Part shown: piece by piece, positions 24,001 to 34,411 of the stretch
Layout of the letters: every line of letters begins with the position of its first letter
How positions within the stretch are numbered: the stretch's first letter is position 1
Origin: Chrysopilus asiliformis
Taxonomy: Eukaryota > Arthropoda > Insecta > Diptera > Rhagionidae
DNA length: 64,000 nt
Direction: 5' to 3'
NCBI GenBank assembly: GCA_964034945.1
Contig: OZ035963.1
Location: 62,583,182 to 62,647,181 of the forward strand
Translations under genes and position numbers: made by a program
The notes under the pieces: model-generated
Database searches by the model: none
What the model was told of the DNA's origin: nothing
The model's input: only the letters and a program-made list of their open reading frames with translations

Positions 24001-24906
24001 TTTTGACGCTTCGTTAATATTTTGTTGAGAAAATATTGGAAAATTTTTCGCATTCAACACATGGGACTTATTTCACCTTTTTTACATCATATTTATTGAA
24101 TTCATTATCAAAAATCACCTGTAGATCATTAATTGAAAGTGTTAAAAAAAGTTTGGTTTGTTTTATTAGTATCTTTAAGTTTTTGGTCGTGAGCAATTAA
24201 TCAGTAGACCTAATATTATGTAATTTTTTTCATATAGGTACTAGCTGTTCGTTCAAGGATTGTTCTAGATTTTCACAAATGACTGGCTATTATTTACTAA
24301 AAAGGTCGCCAGAAAGTTCATGGGTCAATCTTTTTTAATGCAGTTAAATAGTTGGAAAAAATAGAGTACGAGCAAACATTAAGAAGCAAATCACAATACT
24401 TCCGTGAGAATTTCAAGAATTTTCATGAAAACGGAAATTGTTATAGATTTTGTTAGTCTATTGGTCATCTATAACTCTTAAATGATTATTCTAAGAGGTT
24501 TTACTGCCGGAACGGTAAAAATCTGTGCATCCACAAAGCTAAAATTACAGGCGATTTTTCGACAGTAAAACTTTTATCACTATGAACCATAGATTGGAGC
24601 GCCATAAATAATTTTTCGGTCCATACTTTGACTAGCTTCCAGGGAGTAGATACTTAGCGATGCAGAACTTTTGGATATGCGAATTATGTAACAAAAAGCA
24701 TTTTTTTTTTTAATTTGGGAAAAATCAGACAAATTCATTGTAAAAAAATGTTAATATAATGATAAAACTTACGGTTTTGTGGTTCGATTAACTAATGGAT
24801 TTGTATTACTAGATGGTTTATGATCTGCACACGATACGAGAATTTGTCCAAATTGTTGTGCAAATAACAATACAATGGTCAGATGCAAATAGGAAAACTG
24901 CCTCAT
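21021..24906 (-). CDS. Secreted proline-rich, low-complexity protein (999 residues), two coding exons
   Basis: Exons 24906-24773 and 23886-21021 join in phase (134 + 2866 = 3000 nt) through GTAAGT and TTTTTAG splice sites. Residues 1 to about 26 form a signal peptide (MRQFSYLHLTIVLLFAQQFG, cleavage likely after VSCA). An N-terminal part of about 100 residues has an acidic stretch (EIEDDNDD, LEDDNWDNG). The rest is rich in Pro, Tyr, Asn and Gln, with Pro-Thr tracts (TTTTLVPSTALPTPS), poly-Pro turns, a paired FEYFDAR / YEYSFDAR motif, a run of nine Gln near residue 909, and a basic C-terminus (RQSRRKSN). Several N-glycosylation sequons (NRTT, NKT, NNT) are present. No transmembrane segment or known catalytic domain is visible. 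This suggests an extracellular matrix or cuticle-associated protein; I do not recognise the family. The ATG directly follows an acceptor (TTTCAG), implying an upstream non-coding exon. Confidence 0.9.
23887..24772 (-). other. Intron of the proline-rich protein gene
   Basis: 886 nt, GTAAGT to TTTTTAG. It separates the signal-peptide exon from the rest of the protein; AT-rich, with no element recognised. Confidence 0.85.
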
Positions 24907-27900
24907 CTGAAATAATAAAAGGTAAAAATAATTAAATACGATTGATTGTGGAATTTGATAAAAATGTAGGGAGATTATAACGTGGTTCCGTTCGGATGAC
25001 ATTTTATTAGTGGTTCCGTTCGGAAAACATTTGAATTTTTCGCAATGAAAAATTCTTATTATTTTCTTTTATTGACCAGATATAAAGCCCAGGACTTTTC
25101 CTAGCAGTTCTCCAAAAAATATCACAAAAAAGTCTTAAATACAAGAAAATTCCGCTTATTTTCACGCTAAATTGTGAAAGTATTTCTCAAGCGACAATTG
25201 ATTACAGAACCAGGTATTAATGTATTTTAAATTAAAAATAATTCAATTTAAATTAAATTAATAAATAATTTTATAAATTAAACTCTAAGAAGTTCCCTAT
25301 TCAACCGCACGCGGCGCCACGTTCTTTGTTGCGATTGGTTTTGAAAGTGACTAAACTTGTGCTACGAGATAAATTTCAAGTGCAAATTTATTCGTAACGC
25401 CTCTGATTATGCAAGACAGCAGAATTTTTTAAAATTGTCTACTAAAAAAGGTGTAGCCAGCCAGGTCAAATGGTTTTTCACAATCTAAAAAAGGTGTTTG
25501 AAAGTGCTCCACCCGGCCACCCTTTTTTTGAAAAGGTCATTCGGCATTGTTCAGTAATTTATGGCATTTCCGCGTATTTAGCCAATAGTGCTAACGTTAT
25601 CTCTCAACAACGCAATCAATATGGATTTGGATTTAAAAAAAATGCGAAAAAAATGAAACCAGACATGATTAATAAAAGCGCTTTATTTTTAAAACATTTT
25701 ATAATTTCAAATATATCCCGGTTGTGGCCACATGCCAATCCAGTGTTGATCTCAACTCTGTCTCCTTCTGCGAAATTGGATCATTTTTTTGCTGCTGCTT
25801 TGTTGGGTGTTTTTTTTCTTTTCTCGGTAGTTTTGTTTGGCGCAAGACAGAAATGATTTACAAAGAATTTCAAGGTTTTTCTCCATTTTCCGTGACATAC
25901 CAGTAAAACACACTTCCATTTCATTTTGATTTTCATCTTGTCTTTACCTTCAAATGTTCAACACTCGAGTGCAATTGGCTAAGATTTTTACCCGATTACT
26001 AACTAAACTCATAGCATAACCGCATAACGATAAGCCAGTAACTGCTGCCTTAAGAGAGCATATAAAGTAACAAAATTCACGGTGAAACATTAAAATTAAA
26101 GCGTTATTAAATCGAAATCAGTTCAGGTGTGGTATTGTGGCGGCGCTGGAACTCTCCGGTGTTACACATTTTGACGTCAAATTAAAATTAAAATCGAATT
26201 GCGTCTATGTTGGCGGTGCTGCGTCGTTTGCTGTTATTATTTATGCTATTTATGCTACAGCATACGAAATTGGTCAAATATGTTCATGAACCCAACAGTT
26301 TTTAGTCGAATGAGTTTTGTTGAAAAAGCGCTACACACAATGTAATTTTATTTAAATTTTTAAATCCACTAACGTTCAACATTCACATTTTTTTTTTTTA
26401 ATTTCTAGAAACCTTTTTCATGACGGAAGTACTTCTAAAGACGTTTTTCATGGTAATTTTTTTTTCTGATTTTTAAATATGTTTTTTGTGTCAAACTTTT
26501 TTCCAGAATTTTGAAGACATTTTCATGTGGTTTCTTGGAATCTCTTAAAACGGGTTCCAAAAATGCTTTCTTTGATTTTTCAGGACGCTCTCCCTAGCAA
26601 AAGTTTTCTTCTATCTCCCGCTCGATTACCTTCATAGGGGTGAAATTTGGCAAACACTTCTTTAGTGGGTGTGCCTACGTCATGGGGGGAGCATATTGTG
26701 GGGAACATATGTCAGGTTTCTAGCTCGAGGAGTTTAGTCTGCGCATAACATGCCTCAACTTATTTCAGGTTTCTAGCTCCAGGAGTTTAGGCTGATGAGT
26801 CACCGAGAATCTTAACGGCGAATACAATTTCTGACCAATCTTAGAATTTCTTAATTGGGTCTGTATTTTGAAGGGCCCACATTATTTATTGCTTTGTGGT
26901 ATTTTTTCACAAAACCAGTGCATAATCTTACACTGTAAAAAACTCCGCCTTTAGCATTTTTTTTAAATTTCACAATTCTGACGGTTTTCTTAAAAAATCT
27001 GCATAGGATCGATTTTTTGGTTATTTTTTTAATTCATATGCTAATAGCTAGATTTGATTGCATTGTATTTTGAAATCACATAATATTTCAATGTTTTTTC
27101 CTAATATGATGCAAAATTGGAGTAAAAATACCTAATAATCAGGTGGATACCGCAAAAAAGAGCAACTTTGCTGAAAGGCAGTGGGTCAAAAATTTAAAAA
27201 TGAAAATTATATCAGAGTAGGGTCTCTCTCTGGCCAGTGATTCAGATTCCGAGTCACTTGTTGGCTGAGCTTAAAAATGAAAGTAATACTATAGCGTATA
27301 ATAGTATCCATGGGCCATGCATTTGAGCATTCCATTTTATGTTATGTTATGTTCCAGGTGTATTTTGCAGGTACACACCCGTCAAATCGTCATCGGCGTG
27401 TCGGTATCGCAGTCGGTGCAAAAGACCAGAATTTGTGATTTTTCACTGGTTAACGGCTATACGCTAGAGCCAGCGCTGCTGCCCACAACAATACACGCTG
27501 CATACACAAAACATTGAGGTTATGTACCGTGCTAAACTTTAATTTCACTTTCGGCAAACCAAAAAGACACCACAAAGCATACAGAAAAAAGCGCAAAAAA
27601 AAACATAAACCAGATATCGTCGTTAGTTTGTATAGTTTATGTTTTGCTAGTTAGTTAGCTGATATTTAGCATTATGGACTACTTTTTACAGTAGTGTCTG
27701 TGGTCGAAATCTTGACTTTCTTGACTATTGAGGTGGATATTTCCACTGCTGGGCATGTTTTCAAAAATTGTCAGGTTGTGATACAGTTTTGTCTCTTTGA
27801 TATTACATTTTATTGTAAGAAAACGAAGCAGGTATGGAAATTGTTTGACTGATGGCGATTTTGGTTGAAAAATCGCATGTTACCTACATTAAATTTCATT

Positions 27901-28030
27901 ATTTTTTTCTACTTTCAAGATAATTGGGATTTTAAAAAAAAAAGTATTTATTGAAAAAATAACTGTAATTTTAAAATGATTTCTTAAGAAATAAAACCAT
28001 CAGATAGGGTCGCTTCTTTGAAATATAAAT
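24907..28030. other. Non-coding stretch upstream of the proline-rich gene
   Basis: Should include 5' UTR exon(s) or promoter of the gene at 21.0-24.9 kb, but none can be placed. The open frames at 25470-25906 are not supported by any recognisable motif. At 26711-26795 a 30-bp segment (TCAGGTTTCTAGCTC...GGAGTTTAG) is duplicated about 55 bp apart inside what looks like another dispersed repeat. Confidence 0.5.
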
Positions 28031-28039
28031 GTCTGGTCT

Positions 28040-28106
28040 TCAGGTCAACAACAGAAGTGTAGCAGTTGTTCTGAGGAGGCCAACCACACTTCGGGCCGAA
28101 ACTTGA
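28040..28106 (+). ncRNA. Hammerhead ribozyme (self-cleaving RNA motif), type III layout
   Basis: All conserved parts are present and in order on the plus strand. Helix III 5' strand TCAGGT (28040-28045) ends in the GUC cleavage triplet (28044-28046). Helix I is AACAAC/GTTGTT (28047-28052 with 28065-28070), closed by a 12-nt loop. The core CUGAGGA (28071-28077) fits CUGANGA. Helix II is GGCC/GGCC (28078-28081 with 28094-28097) with a 12-nt loop. GAAA is at 28098-28101, and the helix III 3' strand ACTTGA (28101-28106) pairs with TCAGGT using one G-U wobble. Cleavage would fall after C28046. Helices I and II are closed and III is open. Host element unknown; a decayed relative lies near 45.45 kb. 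Confidence 0.82.
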
Positions 28107-28123
28107 CTGACGCTTCCTTAAAT

Positions 28124-28182
28124 ATCCTAATAAACATGTCGCAAGGAAATCCGTTTCCTTTCGATAAAATGTTTATTGGGAT
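28124..28182 (+). repeat. Strong nested hairpin 17 nt after the ribozyme
   Basis: ATCCTAATAAACAT (28124-28137) pairs with ATGTTTATTGGGAT (28169-28182) over 14 bp with one wobble. Inside it a second hairpin forms, AAGGAAA/TTTCCTT with a TCCG loop. The segment is missing from the related repeat at 45.4 kb, so it may be a small insertion or may have been lost there. Confidence 0.8.
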
Positions 28183-28765
28183 TTTTCCTTCCTTTGTTTT
28201 AATTGAATTATGGACAGCCACAGATGCACAATAAGACTCTGACTAAATCATTCTTTCAACTAAGTTCTAATCGATTTTTTCCTCTGTCGAATTTTCAAAA
28301 ATTGTTATAGGAATATTTGAAGCAAATCGGATTAGAAGTTTCCAAGATGATGCGACAACCATTTTCGAGACCACGGGTCGGCCTTCTGTGCGCTTTTTCA
28401 AGTCTCTGGCCTGACACTATACGTGATGAAAATCGGACTAAAAACTCACTCAGAGGCTTAGGGGAGTGCGAAATGATGGAATTGGCATATGTTGGCGAGG
28501 GGAAGGGGGGGGGGGGGGTGGAATTTTCTTCAGATACTTCCTATCTTATGATGAAACTTCAACCAAAAGCCATTTACAGGATCAAGAAATAGCAGGCTAA
28601 GGGGTTAAATGGGAGGGAATGAGGTAATTATGATAGCGGCGGTATTCAAATTCAGAAAACCGTATCTGAATCTGTTAAACGGTTCAAACTTTAGCGGTTA
28701 AGGGGCACCGAAAAATCGAAAAATCAATATAAAATCTCCTATTCTGTAATTAACTTGATCCGGGG
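28183..28765. other. Non-coding stretch
   Basis: Contains a long G homopolymer at about 28505-28518, preceded by GGGGAA, and the block AAGTTTCCAAGATGATGCGAC followed by GGTTAAGGGG-type sequence typical of decayed dispersed repeats. No gene seen. Confidence 0.45.
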
Positions 28766-28948
28766 TAGGGTTGCCATTCCGTTCTCTTTTATCCAGATAT
28801 TTTGCTACATTTAAGGCGTCCGCGGAGGATTTCTTCAAATGTATCTGAGACACTGCTTTTCGAAAAAAAAAAACAAAAATACCCCCGGACACCCCATCCT
28901 TGAATAGAGGACAGCGTCCGGGGAAAAGAGGCCGGCATGGCAACCCTA
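28766..28948. mobile_element. hAT-type MITE, 183 bp, with 8-bp target duplication
   Basis: Identical 8-bp duplications ATCCGGGG flank it (28758-28765 and 28949-28956). Terminal inverted repeats are TAGGGTTGCCATTCCG and CGGCATGGCAACCCTA (one mismatch). A second inverted pair, GGCGTCCGCGGA-like and GCGTCCGGGG-like, lies inside. Its size, 8-bp duplication and TAGGG ends make it a non-autonomous hAT element. No coding capacity. Confidence 0.9.
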
Positions 28949-28956
28949 ATCCGGGG

Positions 28957-30390
28957 ACAATGTTTAATTGAGGTCGGTTAGACCATTTCGTGTGTAAAGA
29001 ATTTTTCGGAAAATCAAAATTGCGCACACTATCTCGTTTTATATTATTTTCATATCTTCCAGTATTTTTTTTTAGATTTTTCTATTACTTCCGGAAATTT
29101 CAATGTTTTTCTTATATTTTTCTGACAAAAATATTGGTTGTAAAATTTTCTTCTTCCCCTGACGCAATTTCCAACGAATATTTGATTGCTAGTCTCCAAG
29201 TTTTACTTCTAACCCATTAAAATCAAAGCTTATAGGGAAATCATATGATGATCAAATTAGATTTTTTTTGGGTACTAGAATAAAAATTTCAAAAAATAGG
29301 TATAAATAGCTAAGTTGGGATACAAATTAAATTGGTTATTGCTGCAACTCCACGTGCTGGTCTTTTAATGCTTTTCTGATTTTCTTGGATACAATACGGT
29401 TGCACATTACACAACTTTAATAATAGTGTATCGTTTAGCTATACATGCTATCAATACGATATGATGTGGTGTGGCCGGTTGGTTGGCTTAGGGTCTTTCT
29501 AGCCTCGCATGTCCACTATTCAACATGGAACTAGATATGATTTCAATTCAAACTCGACCGAATTCAATTCAGTGATCTTGTTATTATTTTCTAGTTGGAT
29601 GTTGTTGTTGTTTTTGTTTCTATTTTGTAAATAATAATCAGGGATGTATGGCGATGATAACCAGTTTCGTATTACACTTTTGTTTTTATTTTTCGATGTT
29701 GTAAAATGATGAATATGTCTCAATAGGCGTTCGGTTGATAACTGCAATGGCCTAACCCACAAATTGGATCATGTAATCCGACGTAAGGCTGGCAACACCC
29801 CCTTTTTCTGTACTTTGTTCAATTGGCATTTTGTGCAATGCATCTATTAGTTTATTGTTCGGTACATTTTTGTAAATTATCAAAACGATATTCAAAATTA
29901 CAAAAACACCACTTCTACTGCTGCAAAAAATTCTTAGAAATAATTTTTAAAGTATTTTTAATGACGAAAAAGCGATTGCGCTTGACTTGAAATTTAACAC
30001 TCATTATGTAACTTTGATAACAATACAATATTTTTACTACTTCGTCCTTGTAAGGATAACGGAAGGTCCTGTATGAATAACGTATGAATAATATCCTTTT
30101 CCTCAAATTTTCAGGGAAAAAATTCATCTGGGTGTTTTTTAATAAGTTTCTACCTCTATCGTGTCTATGAAAAAAATCGCCTGAGATGTATTTTATTATA
30201 AAACTAGAATTTGGACCCGGATTCCCCCGGCTAAAAGCGTGAGTCGAACCAAACCTAGGAAAACAAAATTCAGTGTGTTATAAATTAGATCGCCTAGAGA
30301 AGGGTGGTCCATGCTTTCCTTCAGTTTTTTTTCGGAAAATGGTTTTCAAAAATTAACAAAAATACAATATTTTCCAGCGCTCGAATTCAA
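28957..30390. other. Non-coding stretch
   Basis: AT-rich; no gene, RNA or bounded element recognised. Confidence 0.5.
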
Positions 30391-30564
30391 TTTACCTCCT
30401 CCACTTACCCCCTATCCTTACCCCCTCCCCTTACCCCCTCCCCTTACCCCCTCCCCTTACCCCCTCCCCTTACCCCCTCCCCTTACCATCTCCTCTTATC
30501 CCCTCCCATTACCATCTCCTCTTACCCCCTCCCCTTACCATCTCCTCTTACCCCCACCCCTTAA
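30391..30564. repeat. C-rich minisatellite, 13-bp unit TTACCCCCTCCCC
   Basis: About 13 units: regular in the first half, then diverging to TTACCATCTCCTC variants. The G-rich minus strand has repeated runs of four to five G and could form G-quadruplexes. The unit is almost the same as the TTACCCCCTCCCCTTAC block inside family A repeats, so it may have grown from one. It creates two proline-rich open frames that are not genes. Confidence 0.9.
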
Positions 30565-32293
30565 TTGTCATGGGCCCATCCATTTTTTGACGTCTGCGGA
30601 AGTTTACGAGTTTGATTGCAGATCAAAATTGTCGCGTATACTTACGAGGGTCTCGCAAAATATTTTCCATACTAATTTTGGCAGTTAATTTACGAGGTGG
30701 TAAACTTACGCGGTTTACCATTTCCGAATAGAACGGCAGAAAAATGCAAGTTCTTTTTAAGTTTGGCTTGTCCAAATCTAAGTGAAATCTTTGTTGTCTA
30801 AGCTTCATTAAAGCAAAATGTCAGGATCTATAAAACTACTCTGCATTGGGGAGAAATTTCGTTAGTATCATTAATTTTCATCTTTCACGTAAATTTTTCA
30901 GGTAAAATGAATGATTTTTCCAGCAAAATTACAATTTTCGCCTTAGATTGTTGTTTCATTTCAGCATCGTAAAGGCGTTGGTTGCAGATGGAGTTCACTT
31001 TGATTTTTCCAAAGATTATATTCCCCTCTATCACTCTCAACGCGAATTAAATTACAAAAATTGTTACCGTCTACGGATAGCGTGTCCCGTAATAGAGCAA
31101 TTGTGACCACCATACATACTGATATCTTGTCTCATTTGATTTCATTGTGCCAATGCGGTTGCGGTTCATTATTGGGACACATTAACACATTGACTGCCGC
31201 CCTCGTTTCCCAATCTGGCCTATTGTGGTGTGGCATATCATCGTCGTCGTCATCGTCGCCGTTGCGGGTTCATTTGGCGGTGCCCCATTCGCATAGAATA
31301 AAAGTTTTTTTTTTTAGTTTTTATGGGGTTTCAGACTTTTTCTGCATTTAATTATCAAATGTGAAACTGGTTTTTCACAGACCTTTTATATAATTTAAGA
31401 ACGTGAGAAATGGGGGAGCCCCTCATTCATCCAACATTACAGTCGATCGCAAAAGTGTGATACGGTAAGTGAAAAAGTGACGGATAGCAGCAGTTCTACC
31501 GTACAAAGTATATCCTCGTAAGTGTAAAAATTGGATCATTATTCGAAATTGTGTTTCTTTTCTTCTCCGATTTTGCGATTTTTTCCATGGGCTTTTCTTT
31601 TTTCCTCAAGTACTTGTGGGTACTTTGTTAGATTACAACTTTTCAGTTTTTATCCGCACGAATCGCTCATAACCGCATTTCAAGATCAACTTAAAACCGC
31701 CATCGTCAAGTGATCTCCTGTAGTACGTGATGCTTTTTAAGATACACGTATATATCGGTGGGGTCTTTTTGTTTTACATTAACTGTGGGCATGCACTTTT
31801 CCCATTATCTTCTGAATTCACCTCCATTTCAATTGTCGTAAATCAAATTGGGCTCATTTTACCATTTTATTCGGTTTTTTTTTTCTCATTTTCCATCTAT
31901 TATCTGCTCCAAATTCGCAAATCGCATGGAATTCTTTTGATTTCACTTAAATTCCATTGGCGGAGGTAATCAGTTCTGCCTCCAACAAATCTAACAAAAT
32001 AAACCACAATTTAGAGGGCGGAATGCGGTGGAGGCGGGTTCGGTAAACTTCTCTGCATGAAACAAATTAAAAGTAACTCACAATTCAGAGCAAGTATAGA
32101 AGAGTTTTTGGTGTTTGGAGGACAAACTTTAACCTAAATTCTGACTTTTTCATGGTTTGTCTTAATGCGAATTTGCCATTTTCACTATTTCGCGTCTTTT
32201 TTCCAAGTCAAAGGTGGGTTTCACGCACTTCTGTCTGCCCTATCAATTAATTAAAAAAAAAAATAATACTTTGGAGACTTTAGTCATGGTTTG
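30565..32293. other. Non-coding stretch
   Basis: Some parts (about 31060-31280) have higher sequence complexity and GC, as conserved regulatory DNA often does, but no motif proves this. No gene seen. Confidence 0.4.
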
Positions 32294-32301
32294 TTTATGA
32301 C

Positions 32302-33441
32302 CAGGGCCCGGATATTTAAGGCAAAAAGGCATTTTGCCTATTTTGCTTTTTTCGTTCATTTTTGTATAATAACTGCCTTTTAGGCATTTTTGCTTATTTT
32401 CCCACTTTTTCGACCATTTAGCCTTTTTTTAATGCCTTTTTTAATAATTCCGATCTTAAAAAGATTTATAAATTCCTTTTAGGGTAATTTAAGTACCCAT
32501 AAAAATTATCATTATTTTTTTTTTGATTTGGCAATGCCTATATTTATGACAGTTGCGCCAATGTACGATCAGTTTAGTTTTGGTAGTAAATTGAAATCTT
32601 AGAAATGCCAAAAATCACACGAGAAAACCGCCTTATACTCGTGAACCTTGTAAATACATTTGGTAAAGACTGTTTCTCGACAGACGGGAGTTTGCTTTTC
32701 TGCAAAATGTGCGAAAAAGTAGTGAATCATTCAAAAAAGTATTTTGTGACACAACACATAAAAATTGCCATACACAAGAATTTATTGCAGAAAGCAAGTT
32801 CAAAAAAAGTCGGGTTATTCAAAAATGCAATCAGCAGAAGAAGCGACTCATAATTTTTTAGAGATTTATGTATGGCATTTGTTAAAGCAAATATTCCACT
32901 TTGGAAATTGAATAATTATATTTTGAAAGAGTTTTTTTCAAAAATATTGCCATGAAAAAATTCCAGATGAATCAACGTTACGAAAAAATTGGAAACCTGC
33001 TATTTAGAAACAATTTCGGGGATTAGAAAAGAACTTTTAGGTAAGTTTTATTAGTTCACTTAATTATTTCTTGCAATCAGTATTAGATCCGTATTACCTA
33101 TTATGATTCTTAATGCACCTAAAGTAACGTCACTATAACAAGTTGTAGGTAAAAAGCAGCGAACACTTATATTACTTAAATGAAGTGAGGCTCTTTATAC
33201 GGCTATTAGCTTTTTATATATTTTTTTAAATTTATTTATATGAATTTAATTTATCTGAAATTTTTTGCAAGCGTTCTGCGTTCAATTTTGTGATACATGA
33301 TATGTCATATTCGTGCAATGAAAATGCCTTTTGTTTAAATAAATGCCTTTTTTTTGAAAAATTAATGCTTATTCAGTCTTTTATACTGCCTTTTTGCCTG
33401 CCTTTTTTCCCATTTTATAAGTGCCTTAAATCCGGGCCCTA
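32302..33441 (+). mobile_element. hAT-family transposon, deleted copy, with 8-bp target duplication
   Basis: Flanked by identical 8-bp duplications TTTATGAC (32294-32301 and 33442-33449). Terminal inverted repeats begin CAGGGCCCGGATATTTAAGG and, on the other side, are the inverse of TAGGGCCCGGATTTAAGGCA. Both subterminal regions are dense in GCCTTTTTGCC/AGGCAAAAAGGC-type repeats. The 1140 bp element holds only the decayed front of a transposase (32605 to about 33040). It belongs to the hAT superfamily by duplication length, ends and the coding relic. Confidence 0.92.
32605..33040 (+). pseudogene. hAT transposase N-terminal relic with BED-like zinc finger
   Basis: The first open frame (32605-32853, 82 codons) begins MPKITRENRL and carries a C2H2/BED-like finger: C33, C36, H51, H57 in LFCKMCEKVV ... 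QHIKIAIH. Homologous-looking sequence continues past the stop in shifted frames (DLCMAFVKANIPLWKLNN; then KIPDESTLRKNW; then LETISGIRKELL), so at least three frame disruptions have occurred. DLC.AF..ANIPL.KL and IP..STLRK are typical of the region after the finger in CGGBP1-like hAT transposases. The catalytic domain is missing. Confidence 0.75.
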
Positions 33442-33449
33442 TTTATGAC

Positions 33450-34195
33450 GAATGCAAAATGCTATAAACTCAAGAAGGTCTTGCAGATTTGAGTTAAATT
33501 GCTCTTCCAGAAAGAGGTGAAACTAAAAAAACTAATAGAATATTTTCAAGGTTAAATGATTTTTATGAATTGATGAGAATAAATTGTGGTTACTGTTAAC
33601 TAAAACAATATGCGGTGTAGTTAACCATTTGAACTTGATTTTTGCTTTTCTCCACACTTTTGAACTTTATTAGTTTTTCACAACGGTCTGATGTTTTGTT
33701 GTTAAACATTTAGTTTACAACTCGCAATTTTGCGGAAATCAAAGAGCAAATAATTTAATATGATTTATTTACTCTCTATGACATCCTTTTTGAACCCGCT
33801 TCTCTTCTCTCGTCACAATGTTTCGCGCAAAGCTGCGTCTGAAATGTGCGTCGCATGTAGAAACTATTGAAAAATGCGCCGCAGGCCCGCAGGCAGAAAA
33901 TCTAACAAAAACTGCTGCAAACTAAAAATCTTGAAAAAATACATCGCGGTGAAAATTTAATTGACTATTTTGCAAATCAAATTGGAGTTTTTACGAGAAA
34001 AATTTGTCTCAAGTTTTGTTAGCAGTGCTAAAAAGTTTTAGTTGGCAAATCCTTGATCACCCTCTGCCCGCGCTTTTTTTGAGCGTCTTTAAACTAAAAT
34101 TGTTGCTATATTTTCTTTTGACAACCAAAATTTTAAGGACCTGTTTTAGGTGAATAAAAAGTCAAGAAAGTTTTTTTAAGAAGGCGATTAGTGGT
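33450..34195. other. Non-coding stretch
   Basis: AT-rich; no gene or bounded element recognised. Confidence 0.5.
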
Positions 34196-34411
34196 AGGAG
34201 GGGATAGGGGATAGGGGATAGGGGAGAGGGGAGAGGGGAGAGGGGAGAGGGGAGAGGGGAGAGGGGAGAGGGGAGAGGGGAGAGGGGAGAGGGGAGAGGG
34301 GAGAGGGGAGAGGGGAGAGGGGAGAGGGGAGAGGGGAGAGGGGAGAGGGGAGAGGGGAGAGGGGAGAGGGGAGAGGGGAGAGGGGAGAGGGGAGAGGGGA
34401 GAGGGGAGGGC
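34196..34411. repeat. Microsatellite-like array, 7-bp unit GGGGAGA
   Basis: About 30 nearly perfect copies of GGGGAGA; the first few are GGGGATA. On the minus strand two frames read as endless Pro-Ser-Leu repeats, an artefact of a 7-bp unit that is open in those frames. The plus strand has over 25 evenly spaced G4 runs, a strong G-quadruplex candidate and probably polymorphic in length. Confidence 0.95.

Noticed and set aside
25470..25906. 128-codon plus-strand frame
   Set aside because: No recognisable motif, no splice context, and composition like the surrounding AT-rich DNA.
26780..26830. CTGATGAGTCACC as a second hammerhead core
   Set aside because: The CUGAUGA word is present but no matching helix II or GAAA follows within reach. 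Similar lone words at 18842, 40262 and 60803 also fail.
30304..30688. Two overlapping proline-rich open frames
   Set aside because: They are created entirely by the TTACCCCCTCCCC minisatellite and are open in more than one frame; no gene-like flanks.
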